In this document: piece by piece, positions 1 to 6,069 of the stretch
Position numbering within the stretch: position 1 is the stretch's first letter
Layout of the letters: every line of letters starts with the position of its first letter
Assembly: GCA_050014415.1 (NCBI GenBank)
Contig: JBEKDJ010000279.1
Coordinates: 1-6,562, forward strand
Source of the DNA: JBEKDJ01 sp050014415
GTDB lineage: Bacteria > Desulfobacterota > BSN033 > UBA1163
Direction of reading: 5' to 3'
Length of the DNA: 6,562 nucleotides
The notes under the pieces: model-generated
Told to the model about the DNA's origin: nothing
Databases searched by the model: none
What the model saw: only the letters and a program-made list of their open reading frames with translations
Translations under genes and position numbers: made by a program

Positions 1-957
1 AGTCTCGTCCTGACCTCCTTTCTTGTCTTCCGTTATTTTAACATTTTGGTCCGAAGCCTTTACACGGCTTCGGCCTTTTGGTTGGGGATTTTCTACCTTT
101 TCATTCTTGCGGCCATCCTCTGTTGGATCTTCTACGGTGTGGCAAATCTATTTCACTTCTCTTTGGACCGAAAGATATTGATCGAGGTTTTGCTCGGGAT
201 GGGGCTCCTATCAGGCCTTTACGGATTTGTCAATGGAGAGGTGATTCGTATTACGCAAATCAGTCTTCAGCTCCCTCATCTGCCCAGTCAATGGAAAGGG
301 AAAACCGCTGTCTGGGTTAGCGACACACACTTGGGCCAGGTAAGAAATCATGGATTCTCCCGGGACGTCGCTGCCAAGATCAAGAGTTTGGATCCAGACA
401 TCGTTTTTATTGGCGGCGATCTGTACGATGGCGTTGCAGTGGATCTGGATAGGGTGATCGAACCCTTTTCAAGGCTCTCCGCTCCTTACGGTGTCTATTT
501 CATTACAGGGAATCATGAAGAGTTCGTTGACAACACTCCATACTTAGAGGCGGTTCGGCGTGCTGGAATACGGGTTTTGTACAACGAAAAGGTTGAACTG
601 GATGGCTTGCAGATCATCGGAGTGGATTACAGGGATTCGACGAGGGGGGAGCAGTTCAGATCGATCTTACAACAGCTAAGGATCGACCCGCACAAGCCCA
701 GCATTTTGTTGAAGCATGCTCCTCTTCAATTAAAGATCGCCGAGGAAGAGGGAATCACTCTCCAGCTCTCGGGTCACACGCACCGCGGCCAGGTTTTTCT
801 CTTTCGATTCATCACCTCTTGGGTCTATCATGGTTACGATTATGGACTAAGGAAATTCGGTAATCTTCTTGTTTATACCTCCAGCGGGGTTGGTACCTGG
901 GGACCTCCCATGCGTCTCGACACAAAGCCGGAGATTGTGGTCTTTCGGTTTATGTAA
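1..957 (+). CDS. Membrane-anchored metallophosphoesterase, 5' end outside window
   Basis: A calcineurin-like metallophosphoesterase of the YkuE/YaeI-like membrane group; such enzymes hydrolyse phosphate esters with a two-metal centre, and the substrate here cannot be named. The frame is open from base 1, so the TTG at 46 need not be the start and the gene most likely begins upstream. The 318 visible residues open with a hydrophobic segment (about codons 22-47) and a second one (about codons 60-78), then the catalytic domain. All family metal-binding blocks are present in order: VSDTHLG (316-336), GGDLYDG (412-432), GNHE (508-519), KHAP (712-723) and SGHTHRGQV (769-795). The catalytic domain therefore looks active and follows the membrane anchor. 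The gene ends in TAA at 955-957. The next gene has its own promoter, so this is probably a separate transcript. Family assignment is firm; the membrane topology is inferred from hydrophobicity. Confidence 0.93.
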   Translation, partial: SLVLTSFLVFRYFNILVRSLYTASAFWLGIFYLFILAAILCWIFYGVANLFHFSLDRKILIEVLLGMGLLSGLYGFVNGEVIRITQISLQLPHLPSQWKGKTAVWVSDTHLGQVRNHGFSRDVAAKIKSLDPDIVFIGGDLYDGVAVDLDRVIEPFSRLSAPYGVYFITGNHEEFVDNTPYLEAVRRAGIRVLYNEKVELDGLQIIGVDYRDSTRGEQFRSILQQLRIDPHKPSILLKHAPLQLKIAEEEGITLQLSGHTHRGQVFLFRFITSWVYHGYDYGLRKFGNLLVYTSSGVGTWGPPMRLDTKPEIVVFRFM

Positions 958-1100
958 CCAGACCGGATCTTCCTGGTGGATGTTCTCGCAGCCACTCCCA
1001 ATTCATCCCATCTCATCTTCCCCAAACATGACGAAAGATCGAATTTGATTTTCTTGCCTGACGACATGGTAGAGTGAACATATTGAACGTTACCAAATTC

Positions 1101-1130
1101 TTAGCAGAATAGGGGTCCATGATGTATAAT
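1101..1130 (+). promoter_or_regulatory. Predicted sigma-70 promoter of the channel gene
   Basis: A perfect TATAAT (1125-1130) lies 18 bases after TTAGCA (1101-1106), which matches the -35 consensus at four of six positions. The predicted start near 1137 would give a very short leader, just enough to carry the GGAGGG ribosome site at 1142-1147 before the ATG at 1151. The rest of the 958-1150 gap shows no gene or clear terminator hairpin. Confidence 0.5.
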
Positions 1131-1150
1131 GGAACTGACACGGAGGGAGT

Positions 1151-2293
1151 ATGTCGATCCTATTCGGCGCTGCTGGGGTTGCTCTCATCCTTATTGTTTT
1201 AGGGGATGCTTTCGAAACGATCATTCTTCCCCGCCGGGTGACACGCCAGGTGAGTCTTGCTCGCATTTACTATCGGTCTACCTGGCTATTCTGGGCACGA
1301 ATGATTCGTTCGCTATTTTCTGGCAGGCGCCAGGAGACCTACTTAAGCTTCTATGGGCCCCTTTCATTGCTTGTCTTGTTGATGCTTTGGGCAACCGGGC
1401 TGATCATTGGATTCGGTCTGGTACATTGGGCATCGGGTTCGGCAATCAAAACGCCAGAAGGAACCTCCAGCCTCATCACTTATCTATATCTGAGCGGAAC
1501 CACCTTTTTTACGCTCGGGATGGGAGACGTTGTGCCTATTACAACGATCGGGAGAGCGATTTGTGCCTTTCAAGCGGGATGTGGGTTTGCCTTCCTGGCA
1601 CTTGTGATTGGTTACCTTCCCGTTTTGAATCAGTCCTTCTCCCGCCGTGAAGTGAACATCTCGCTACTGGATGCGCGGGCAGGTTCGCCACCTACCGCGG
1701 GCGAGCTGTTGCGGCGACACAGTCATGACCTTGGGATGGAGGATCTTCGACAACTCTTTCACGAGTGGGAGCGGTGGTCGGCGGACTTGCTTGAAAGCCA
1801 TCTCTCCTATCCGGTGCTTGCCTATTTTCGGTCTCAGCACGATGACTTATCCTGGCTAGGGGCCCTTACGGCGATTCTGGATGCGAGTGCCTTCGTCATC
1901 GTTACTCTGAAAGGTCCCTGTGAACGTCAAGCCCAGCTGACCTTCGCAATCACACGCCATGCCATCGTGGACCTCGCTCAAATATTCAACTGTCGACCAC
2001 GTAAACCACAGCAAGACCGGCTTCCACACGACAAGTTTGAGGCTCTGCATTCCGCTCTCATCTCAACCGGCATGGAGCCTCGAGAAGGAAGTGTTGTTGA
2101 ACAAAAACTCTCAGAGCTTCGGAAGATGTATGAACCCTATGCCTACTCTCTTTCCCAATACATGCACATCAAGATTCCCCCTTGGGTAACGGAATCCCGT
2201 CGAGCAGACGATTGGCAGACGAGTGCCTGGGGGAGGAAGACTGGCTTTCAAATAGACGACCCGCCAGACGGTCGCAGGGATGAACATTTCTGA
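1151..2293 (+). CDS. Pore-loop potassium channel family protein
   Basis: A predicted inner-membrane cation channel of the two-transmembrane pore type (Ion_trans_2-like), 380 residues. There is a hydrophobic N-terminal segment (about 2-18), then a conserved-looking basic linker with DAFETIILPRR (20-29), a transmembrane helix (about 70-93), a pore helix and filter with TTFFTLGMGD (117-126), and a further helix (about 133-160). TLGMGD occupies the place of the K+ channel signature TVGYGD, with Met for the filter Tyr, so selectivity may differ. Residues 165-380 form a soluble, mostly helical cytoplasmic domain that I cannot match to RCK/TrkA-N or cyclic-nucleotide domains; no GxGxxG nucleotide-binding motif is seen. 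The ATG at 1151 is set by GGAGGG at 1142-1147. The gene is convergent with the small minus-strand gene downstream. Its role is probably ion homeostasis, by family only. Confidence 0.85.
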   Translation: MSILFGAAGVALILIVLGDAFETIILPRRVTRQVSLARIYYRSTWLFWARMIRSLFSGRRQETYLSFYGPLSLLVLLMLWATGLIIGFGLVHWASGSAIKTPEGTSSLITYLYLSGTTFFTLGMGDVVPITTIGRAICAFQAGCGFAFLALVIGYLPVLNQSFSRREVNISLLDARAGSPPTAGELLRRHSHDLGMEDLRQLFHEWERWSADLLESHLSYPVLAYFRSQHDDLSWLGALTAILDASAFVIVTLKGPCERQAQLTFAITRHAIVDLAQIFNCRPRKPQQDRLPHDKFEALHSALISTGMEPREGSVVEQKLSELRKMYEPYAYSLSQYMHIKIPPWVTESRRADDWQTSAWGRKTGFQIDDPPDGRRDEHF

Positions 2294-2438
2294 GGTCTGT
2301 TCTCGGAAAGTCATGCCGAACTATTTCTCAGGCCTGGGACTTGCAGAAAAGAATATTATCCTCACCGGGCAGCCCATCCTCGTTACAGGCACGGGAAGAA
2401 ACTGCCTTATTTCTGAGACTCTACCATATATTCCTTGA
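2280..2438 (+). CDS. Possible small ORF overlapping the channel gene end
   Basis: A 52-codon ATG frame starts 14 bases inside the channel gene and ends in TGA at 2436-2438, overlapping the end of the convergent minus-strand gene by 32 bases. The arrangement would suit translational coupling, but the only ribosome-site-like bases (AGGG at 2276-2279) abut the ATG. The product would be a mixed polar/hydrophobic peptide with the stretch ILTGQPILVTGTG in its middle; I recognise no family. It may be a chance frame in the 113-base gap. There is no clear terminator for either convergent gene here. Confidence 0.18.
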   Translation: MNISEVCSRKVMPNYFSGLGLAEKNIILTGQPILVTGTGRNCLISETLPYIP

Positions 2439-2742
2439 TCAACAATTCGTTCTTATTCTGGACCTTTTGCATCTCACTTAACGTCACATTTTCAAAGGGG
2501 AGTTTCATCCTTTTGCTTCTCAGATGTGCGATTTCAGAATCGAGATACCGAATGATATTGGCAATCGCTTCAGCCATGGATGAGATTGAATCTTGGGTTT
2601 TTTCGAAGGTCTCTTTGTCCAGATAGGCACGGTTCAAAAGATGGAATCGCTCAAAGAATTTCTGGAACTTCTCCATCTCCTCCTTTTTCCCCTTCTTCTT
2701 ATCCAACTTCTTAGTCATTTCCAAGAACTTGTCGATATCCAT
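2407..2742 (-). CDS. Small charged helical protein of unknown function
   Basis: A 111-residue hypothetical protein. The ATG (complement of 2740-2742) is preceded by GGGAGGG (complement of 2746-2752) at good spacing, which supports the start. The sequence is rich in Lys and Glu. A lysine cluster (KKLDKKKGKK, residues 11-20) leads into a long run predicted to be alpha-helical with heptad-like Leu/Ile/Phe spacing from about residue 22 to 105, suggesting coiled-coil or helical-bundle assembly. There is no signal peptide, membrane segment, cysteine or known catalytic motif, so it is probably cytoplasmic. It may be transcribed from the near-consensus promoter at 3046-3074, which would leave a leader of roughly 300 bases. 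I do not recognise the family. Composition, ribosome site and length make a real gene likely, but function is unknown. Confidence 0.65.
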   Translation of the reverse strand: MDIDKFLEMTKKLDKKKGKKEEMEKFQKFFERFHLLNRAYLDKETFEKTQDSISSMAEAIANIIRYLDSEIAHLRSKRMKLPFENVTLSEMQKVQNKNELLIKEYMVESQK

Positions 2743-2931
2743 AAACCCTCCCGTGACTCAGAGAATACTGGCCAGAAGTATTTTGAATCTCCTTTACTTA
2801 ATCCCTCCTCATTTGGAAACTGTGTCATAATGCCTTTCAAAGTAACTCGCGGAAAAGATGGATTGCTCAGCTTTGGGGCTCCAAACCCATGAAAAGAATC
2901 CCATTTCTAAGAAGGCCGATTATTCAGAACT

Positions 2932-3003
2932 TTAAACGACCGCATTCGAAAACTGAGGAGCCTGACTGCCTCTGTTCCGCCGCAATCTACCCTCCCTCAT
3001 CAT
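2932..3003 (-). CDS. Candidate 23-codon leader ORF with masked ribosome site
   Basis: ATG at the complement of 3001-3003 (a second ATG follows directly) opens a 23-codon Arg-rich frame ending in TAA. AGGAGA (complement of 3014-3019) lies about 10 bases upstream and is itself one arm of the hairpin at 3014-3029. The frame sits in the long leader between the promoter at 3046-3074 and the gene ending at 2407. It could be a regulatory leader ORF or simply chance in transposon debris; no protein family is recognised. Confidence 0.2.
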   Translation of the reverse strand: MMREGRLRRNRGSQAPQFSNAVV

Positions 3004-3013
3004 TACGACACAG

Positions 3014-3029
3014 TCTCCTGGGGAGGAGA
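3014..3029 (-). other. Compact 6-bp hairpin near the predicted transcript start
   Basis: On the minus strand the sequence reads TCTCCT-CCCC-AGGAGA, a perfect 6-bp stem with a 4-base loop. It would lie about 10-25 bases into a transcript from the promoter at 3046-3074 and would sequester the AGGAGA ribosome site of the 23-codon frame. Alternatively it may be an end hairpin of the IS200-like remnant, since elements of that family carry hairpins at their ends. It is not followed by a T run on the minus strand, so it is not a standard terminator. Confidence 0.45.
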
Positions 3030-3045
3030 GATTCTTCTTGTAGAA

Positions 3046-3074
3046 TTTATATGAGAACCAGCGGGTTTTGTCAA
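3046..3074 (-). promoter_or_regulatory. Near-consensus sigma-70 promoter firing leftward
   Basis: On the minus strand TTGACA (complement of 3069-3074) is followed after exactly 17 bases by TATAAA (complement of 3046-3051), one mismatch from the full consensus. The predicted start is near 3039. The first sizeable gene downstream on this strand begins at 2742, so the leader would be about 300 bases. Nothing larger than a 23-codon frame is seen between them; the rest of 2743-3045 shows no recognisable gene. Confidence 0.6.
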
Positions 3075-3171
3075 TTCTATTGTCCTTTCTTGCACAACCC
3101 AAGGACTGGAAAGCCATCTATCGTAGGGTCAGACACCCTTCGCAAAGCGGGCGGTTTGAAAAGTGGGACTT

Positions 3172-3500
3172 TATCAATGGCAGCCAACTTTCTTAGATTA
3201 ACCCTGATGTTCCAAAAAGTGAGTTATATGAACCCCGATAGGCCCGTCGCAAAGGCTTCGAGGCGAACGTTCGTCGACACCGTAAAGGCTTTCGCCTGGA
3301 AGTGCACGGCTGCTACATGCATCTCTTTACCAAGTAGCTGCCTGGCTATGGCGATTGCACTCTTGCCCTTGATAAATCCGATTACCGATGCTACACATGG
3401 TTTTGGAGGTATTTCAACGCAGATATGCATCTGATCGGGCATCAGAGGACCTCGATTCCATCTTCAATGTGACAAACTCTGATAAATCTCTGACATAACA
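3172..3500 (-). pseudogene. tnpA: Degraded IS200/IS605-family TnpA (Y1 transposase) remnant
   Basis: The frame from 3442 down to about 3272 encodes the core of a Transposase_17-type TnpA: MPDQMHICVEIPPK, then VIGFIKGKSAIAIAR, then a VHFQAKAFTVST block matching the family pattern HFWARGYFVST. Upstream residues survive in another frame (VCHIEDGIEVL, reading to about 3441), so a frameshift with a small deletion separates the two. After VST the frame breaks again; a third frame contains HITHFLEHQG (3187-3216), where the family has the catalytic Tyr followed by I-x-x-Q-E, so that Tyr may now be Phe. The HUH motif, normally DHVH, reads DQMH, losing the first metal-binding His. The N-terminus is missing, the AOR-family gene starting at 3595. 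The remnant cannot encode an active transposase. Family identity is clear; the outer limits are approximate. Confidence 0.82.
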
Positions 3501-3521
3501 TACCCTTGGAGCAGACCAACG

Positions 3522-3541
3522 CACAGATTCGTAATTCTGTG
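3522..3541 (+). promoter_or_regulatory. Small inverted repeat upstream of the oxidoreductase gene
   Basis: CACAGA (3522-3527) and TCTGTG (3536-3541) form a perfect 6-bp inverted repeat with an 8-base centre, 54 bases before the ATG at 3595. It could be an operator or a small leader hairpin. No convincing -35/-10 pair was found for the downstream gene in 3443-3594, so its promoter is not assigned. Repeats this short arise often by chance. Confidence 0.2.
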
Positions 3542-3594
3542 ATGGATAAGGATGCGACCAAGCGTGACCCCACAATCTTAGAAGGAGGTACGGA

Positions 3595-5448
3595 ATGATA
3601 CCTTACAGATACCGTGTTTTGCGCGTCAATTTGACCCGACGAACTTCCGAAGTTGAAACAGTTCCCCCTGAACTCTGTGAGCTCTTCATCGGAGGAAGGG
3701 GCTTCGGCGTTGCCTATCTCTACAGAGAGCAGCCACCGCACGCGGACCCCCTGGGAGAAGAAAACAGACTCATGTTCCTCGCTGGCCCGTTGGCCGGCAC
3801 TCAGGCTCAATCCGTGTCACGCTGGATGGTCTGCACCAGAAGCCCACTGACCGGCGGGTACGCGCGATCTGTTGCCGGCGCGGACTTCGCTGCTTGGCTT
3901 CGCTTTGCGGGCTACGATGCAGTGCTGGTTGAAGGCAGGTCCCAGACGCCTGTGTATCTTCATCTCACTGCTGATGGATGCAAGATCGAGGACGCAAGTG
4001 AACTCTGGGGAAAGGAAACGCCCAAGACTCAGGATATGCTGCGCCAACGCCACGGGGATAAAACGCGTGTGGCCTGCATCGGCCCCGCAGGCGAGCGGCT
4101 CGTAAGATACGCGGCGATCGTGAGCGGCAGGAGGACCGCGAGCCGCTGCGGCGTCGGTGCGGTGATGGGCTCGAAAAATCTAAAAGCCATAGCGGTTACG
4201 GCCGAGCGCAACGTCAGGGTTTTCGATCAGGATGCTTTTAAGAAGCTGGCCATAGAGCAGAACCGCCTCTTTCGTGCAAGCCAGCAGTTCGAGCATCACA
4301 AGGAGTGGGGGACGACTGCGACCCAGAATGTCACCAATACAATGGGGATATTCCCGGTGCGGAACTTCCGATACGGCCAGCAGAAGGACGCCGAGAAGCT
4401 CTACGGTGAGGAGTACCGGAAACTGAGGACAGGGGAGTTTGGCTGTTACAACTGCTCCGCTCGATGTGGCAAAGCTCACACGGTGACAACAGGCCCTTAT
4501 GCAGGCGCATGGAGTGAGGGTCCGGAGTATGAATCCCTCTGGGTCTTCAGCGCACCGATCGACAGCACTTCCATCGAAGCCACCATACGCGCCGATCAGC
4601 TCTGCGACGATCTCGGGATCGACACCATCAGCACCGGCGGTTGCATCGGCTTTGCCTACGAGCTGTATGAGCGCGGTATCATCGACCGGAACGACACAGA
4701 CGGGCTGGAACTCATCTATGGAGATCACCAAACCATGATCAAACTGGTTCAGAAGATCGCGGCACGCGAAGGGTTCGGCGACATTCTGGCCGAGGGTGTG
4801 GTGAGGGCGGCCCGTAAGATCGGACGCGGTGCAGAAGCTTACGCGATCCACACCAAGGGGATGGAATTACCCGCCTATGAGCCGCGCGGCGCCAAGTCTC
4901 AGGGGTTCAACTACGCAACATCCAACATCGGCGGGAGCCACTGCTACGGTTATGCGGGGCAGGAGATTTTCGGAGCTACCGACCCGAGGCCGATCAACCG
5001 GTTTGCCGAGGCGGAGAACGCTGACATCGTCATTCACAACCAGGATAGCACGGGTATGGGTGAAGTGGGCATTGTCTGCGCTTTCGCAAGGGGCTGGGGA
5101 TGGTTCCCGAACCACTATGGTAAGCTCCTGGCCGCAGCAACAGGTGTTGAGAACTCTGCCGACATAGGCTATCTGCAGAAAGTGGGGGAAAGGACCGTCA
5201 ACCTCGAGCGGGCCTTCAACGTTCGTGAGGGGTTCGGGAGGAAAGACGACAAACTCCCGGCAAGGATGCTGAACGAGCCGCTTCACACCTACGACGCGGC
5301 CGGAGAGGGGCAAATCGTCAGAGAGATGGAGCAGTTTCTTGACCGCTACTATGAACTCAGGGGCTGGAACGAGGATGGTAATCCGACAGCTAAGAAGCTG
5401 GCCGAGCTTGGACTTGCGGAGATGACGAAGGACATCTCTTCGCGCTGA
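3595..5448 (+). CDS. Aldehyde:ferredoxin oxidoreductase family enzyme (tungsten/bis-pterin)
   Basis: A cytoplasmic AOR-family oxidoreductase of 617 residues, normal length for the family, whose known members use a tungsten bis-pyranopterin and one [4Fe-4S] cluster, typically to oxidise aldehydes to acids with ferredoxin. The start is fixed by AAGGAGGT (3582-3589) five bases before the ATG. Residues 5-205 form the N-terminal AOR domain (IGGRGFGVAYLY at 32-43, MGSKNLKAIAV at 191-201); residues 210-615 form the cluster-bearing C-terminal part. Cluster ligands are C284, C287 and C291 (CYNCSARC) plus C495. The family pterin motif DxxGxD is D338-D343 (DDLGID), the EYE segment is E311-E313, and H449 sits where the active-site His is expected. 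The second motif, usually DxxGLC, reads EVGIVC here. Bases are visibly more G+C-rich than in flanking genes. No ferredoxin, cofactor or transport gene is adjacent. Substrate, and assignment among AOR, FOR or BamB-like branches, is undetermined. Confidence 0.93.
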   Translation: MIPYRYRVLRVNLTRRTSEVETVPPELCELFIGGRGFGVAYLYREQPPHADPLGEENRLMFLAGPLAGTQAQSVSRWMVCTRSPLTGGYARSVAGADFAAWLRFAGYDAVLVEGRSQTPVYLHLTADGCKIEDASELWGKETPKTQDMLRQRHGDKTRVACIGPAGERLVRYAAIVSGRRTASRCGVGAVMGSKNLKAIAVTAERNVRVFDQDAFKKLAIEQNRLFRASQQFEHHKEWGTTATQNVTNTMGIFPVRNFRYGQQKDAEKLYGEEYRKLRTGEFGCYNCSARCGKAHTVTTGPYAGAWSEGPEYESLWVFSAPIDSTSIEATIRADQLCDDLGIDTISTGGCIGFAYELYERGIIDRNDTDGLELIYGDHQTMIKLVQKIAAREGFGDILAEGVVRAARKIGRGAEAYAIHTKGMELPAYEPRGAKSQGFNYATSNIGGSHCYGYAGQEIFGATDPRPINRFAEAENADIVIHNQDSTGMGEVGIVCAFARGWGWFPNHYGKLLAAATGVENSADIGYLQKVGERTVNLERAFNVREGFGRKDDKLPARMLNEPLHTYDAAGEGQIVREMEQFLDRYYELRGWNEDGNPTAKKLAELGLAEMTKDISSR

Positions 5449-5580
5449 GCTAGAATTTCCAATCGCATGAAGAGGCCCGGACGTCCTTCAATCATTCAAC
5501 GACTTTCTAAGGCAAACAAGCATCTGGGCAACAGCCGCCAAAGAATTACCCCCAGGGTCTTTTTACAAGGTCTTTCTATG

Positions 5581-5634
5581 AAAAAACCTAAAATGCAGCC
5601 GCGAAGCTATTCTCAGCTAAATTTAGCGGTTTTT
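5581..5634 (+). terminator. Weak candidate terminator after the oxidoreductase gene
   Basis: CCGC (5599-5602) can pair with GCGG (5626-5629), followed by TTTTT (5630-5634). Alternatively AAAAACC (5582-5588) pairs with GGTTTTT (5628-5634). A perfect palindrome GCTAAATTTAGC (5616-5627) lies inside. The stems are short and compete, and the site is about 130-185 bases after the stop codon, so this is a tentative terminator. The remainder of 5449-5580 shows no recognisable gene or structure. Confidence 0.3.
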
Positions 5635-5647
5635 CATTTGAAAACCT

Positions 5648-5724
5648 CTGGATTCCCGCCTTCCCTGGAATGACGAGTTCACTCATCAGATTATAATGTC
5701 ATTCCTGCACAAGCAGGAATCCAG
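5648..5724. repeat. Inverted pair of dispersed ATTCC...GGAAT repeats
   Basis: Two 27-base copies face each other: 5648-5674 and 5698-5724, agreeing at 21 of 27 positions when one is reverse-complemented, with a 23-base A+T-rich centre. The right copy contains a perfect 8-bp hairpin, ATTCCTGC-ACAA-GCAGGAAT (5701-5720); the left keeps only the outer ATTCC/GGAAT arms. Both carry CTGGATTC and GAATGAC borders. Such elements are widespread intergenic repeats in many Gram-negative genomes and resemble dRS3-type ATTCCC-N8-GGGAAT sequences. The pair may fold as one large stem. Confidence 0.7.
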
Positions 5725-5793
5725 CAACATTTCCAACCATTCCATAAAAGAATCTCTCAACTTGGGTCTCAATAAGAAAGGGTTGTCAAATTC

Positions 5794-5823
5794 TTCACAA
5801 TCCTTGCCTTCTAAGAGAATAAT
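5794..5823 (+). promoter_or_regulatory. Predicted sigma-70 promoter of the micropeptide locus
   Basis: TTCACA (5794-5799, five of six consensus bases) and AATAAT (5818-5823, five of six) are separated by 18 bases. A start near 5830 would give a leader of about 45 bases before the 15-codon frame and about 115 before the cysteine-rich peptide. No competing promoter of similar quality was seen between 5725 and 5940. Confidence 0.45.
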
Positions 5824-5874
5824 GACTAATTTGTTATTGAGGGTAGAATTTGGAAAAGAAGAGAGGAATTGATC

Positions 5875-5922
5875 ATGACCCGACTTTTGACTGCACATTT
5901 TCGGTTGAGGTGCAGAATCTAA
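5875..5922 (+). CDS. Candidate 15-codon leader peptide ORF
   Basis: ATG at 5875 is preceded by AGAGGA (5862-5867) at 7-base spacing and opens the 15-residue frame MTRLLTAHFRLRCRI, ending in TAA. It lies just downstream of the predicted promoter at 5794-5823 and stops 21 bases before the ATG of the cysteine-rich peptide. Within it, CTGCAC (5891-5896) and GTGCAG (5910-5915) form a perfect 6-bp stem with a 13-base loop. It may be a regulatory leader, a second tiny peptide, or chance; the good ribosome site and placement are the only support. Confidence 0.3.
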   Translation: MTRLLTAHFRLRCRI

Positions 5923-5943
5923 ACCAGACAGGAGGTGATGACC

Positions 5944-6069
5944 ATGAAGAAAAATGGCAAAAAAACAAAAATGAAGACAGCCAAGACCACAACCCCTGCT
6001 ATGTATGATTGTTGTTGGTATGAACCTTCTTACAATGATCTTTGCTGCGGTGGGGTTTGCGGTTGTTAG
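5944..6069 (+). CDS. Cysteine-rich micropeptide (41 residues), possible RiPP precursor or metal-binding peptide
   Basis: A 41-codon frame behind AGGAGGTGAT (5930-5939), an almost complete complement to the 16S rRNA tail, with the GGAGG core 8 bases before ATG; this is among the strongest ribosome sites in the window. The peptide has two parts: a Lys/Thr-rich N-terminus (residues 1-19, no Cys) and a Cys-rich C-terminus. The six cysteines are C23, C24, C34, C35, C39 and C41; the tail reads LCCGGVCGC, and the centre DCCWYEPSYND is aromatic. There is no signal peptide or membrane segment. A basic leader followed by a Cys-dense core suits a ribosomally made, modified peptide, but metal binding or disulfide formation would suit it too. 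No maturase or exporter is in the window and I recognise no family. An overlapping +1 frame (6005-6136) is the main alternative. Confidence 0.55.
   Translation: MKKNGKKTKMKTAKTTTPAMYDCCWYEPSYNDLCCGGVCGC

Noticed and set aside
1129..1650. 173-codon plus-strand frame inside the channel gene
   Set aside because: An out-of-frame shadow; the channel frame has membrane segments, a pore signature and a ribosome site.
2889..3434. 181-codon plus-strand frame
   Set aside because: Runs antisense to the recognisable transposase remnant and the leftward promoter, with no ribosome site and an implausible product.
3442..3810. 122-codon minus-strand frame across the start of the AOR-family gene
   Set aside because: Its upstream two-thirds is antisense to a clearly coding region with a perfect ribosome site; only its last residues matter, as a frameshifted piece of the IS200-like transposase.
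4180..4851. 223-codon minus-strand frame
   Set aside because: Lies wholly antisense to the intact AOR-family gene, in G+C-rich sequence where long antisense frames are common; the product has no recognisable domain.
5467..5673. 68-codon frame after the AOR-family gene
   Set aside because: No ribosome site, ends inside the dispersed repeat and includes the candidate terminator; no protein-like features.
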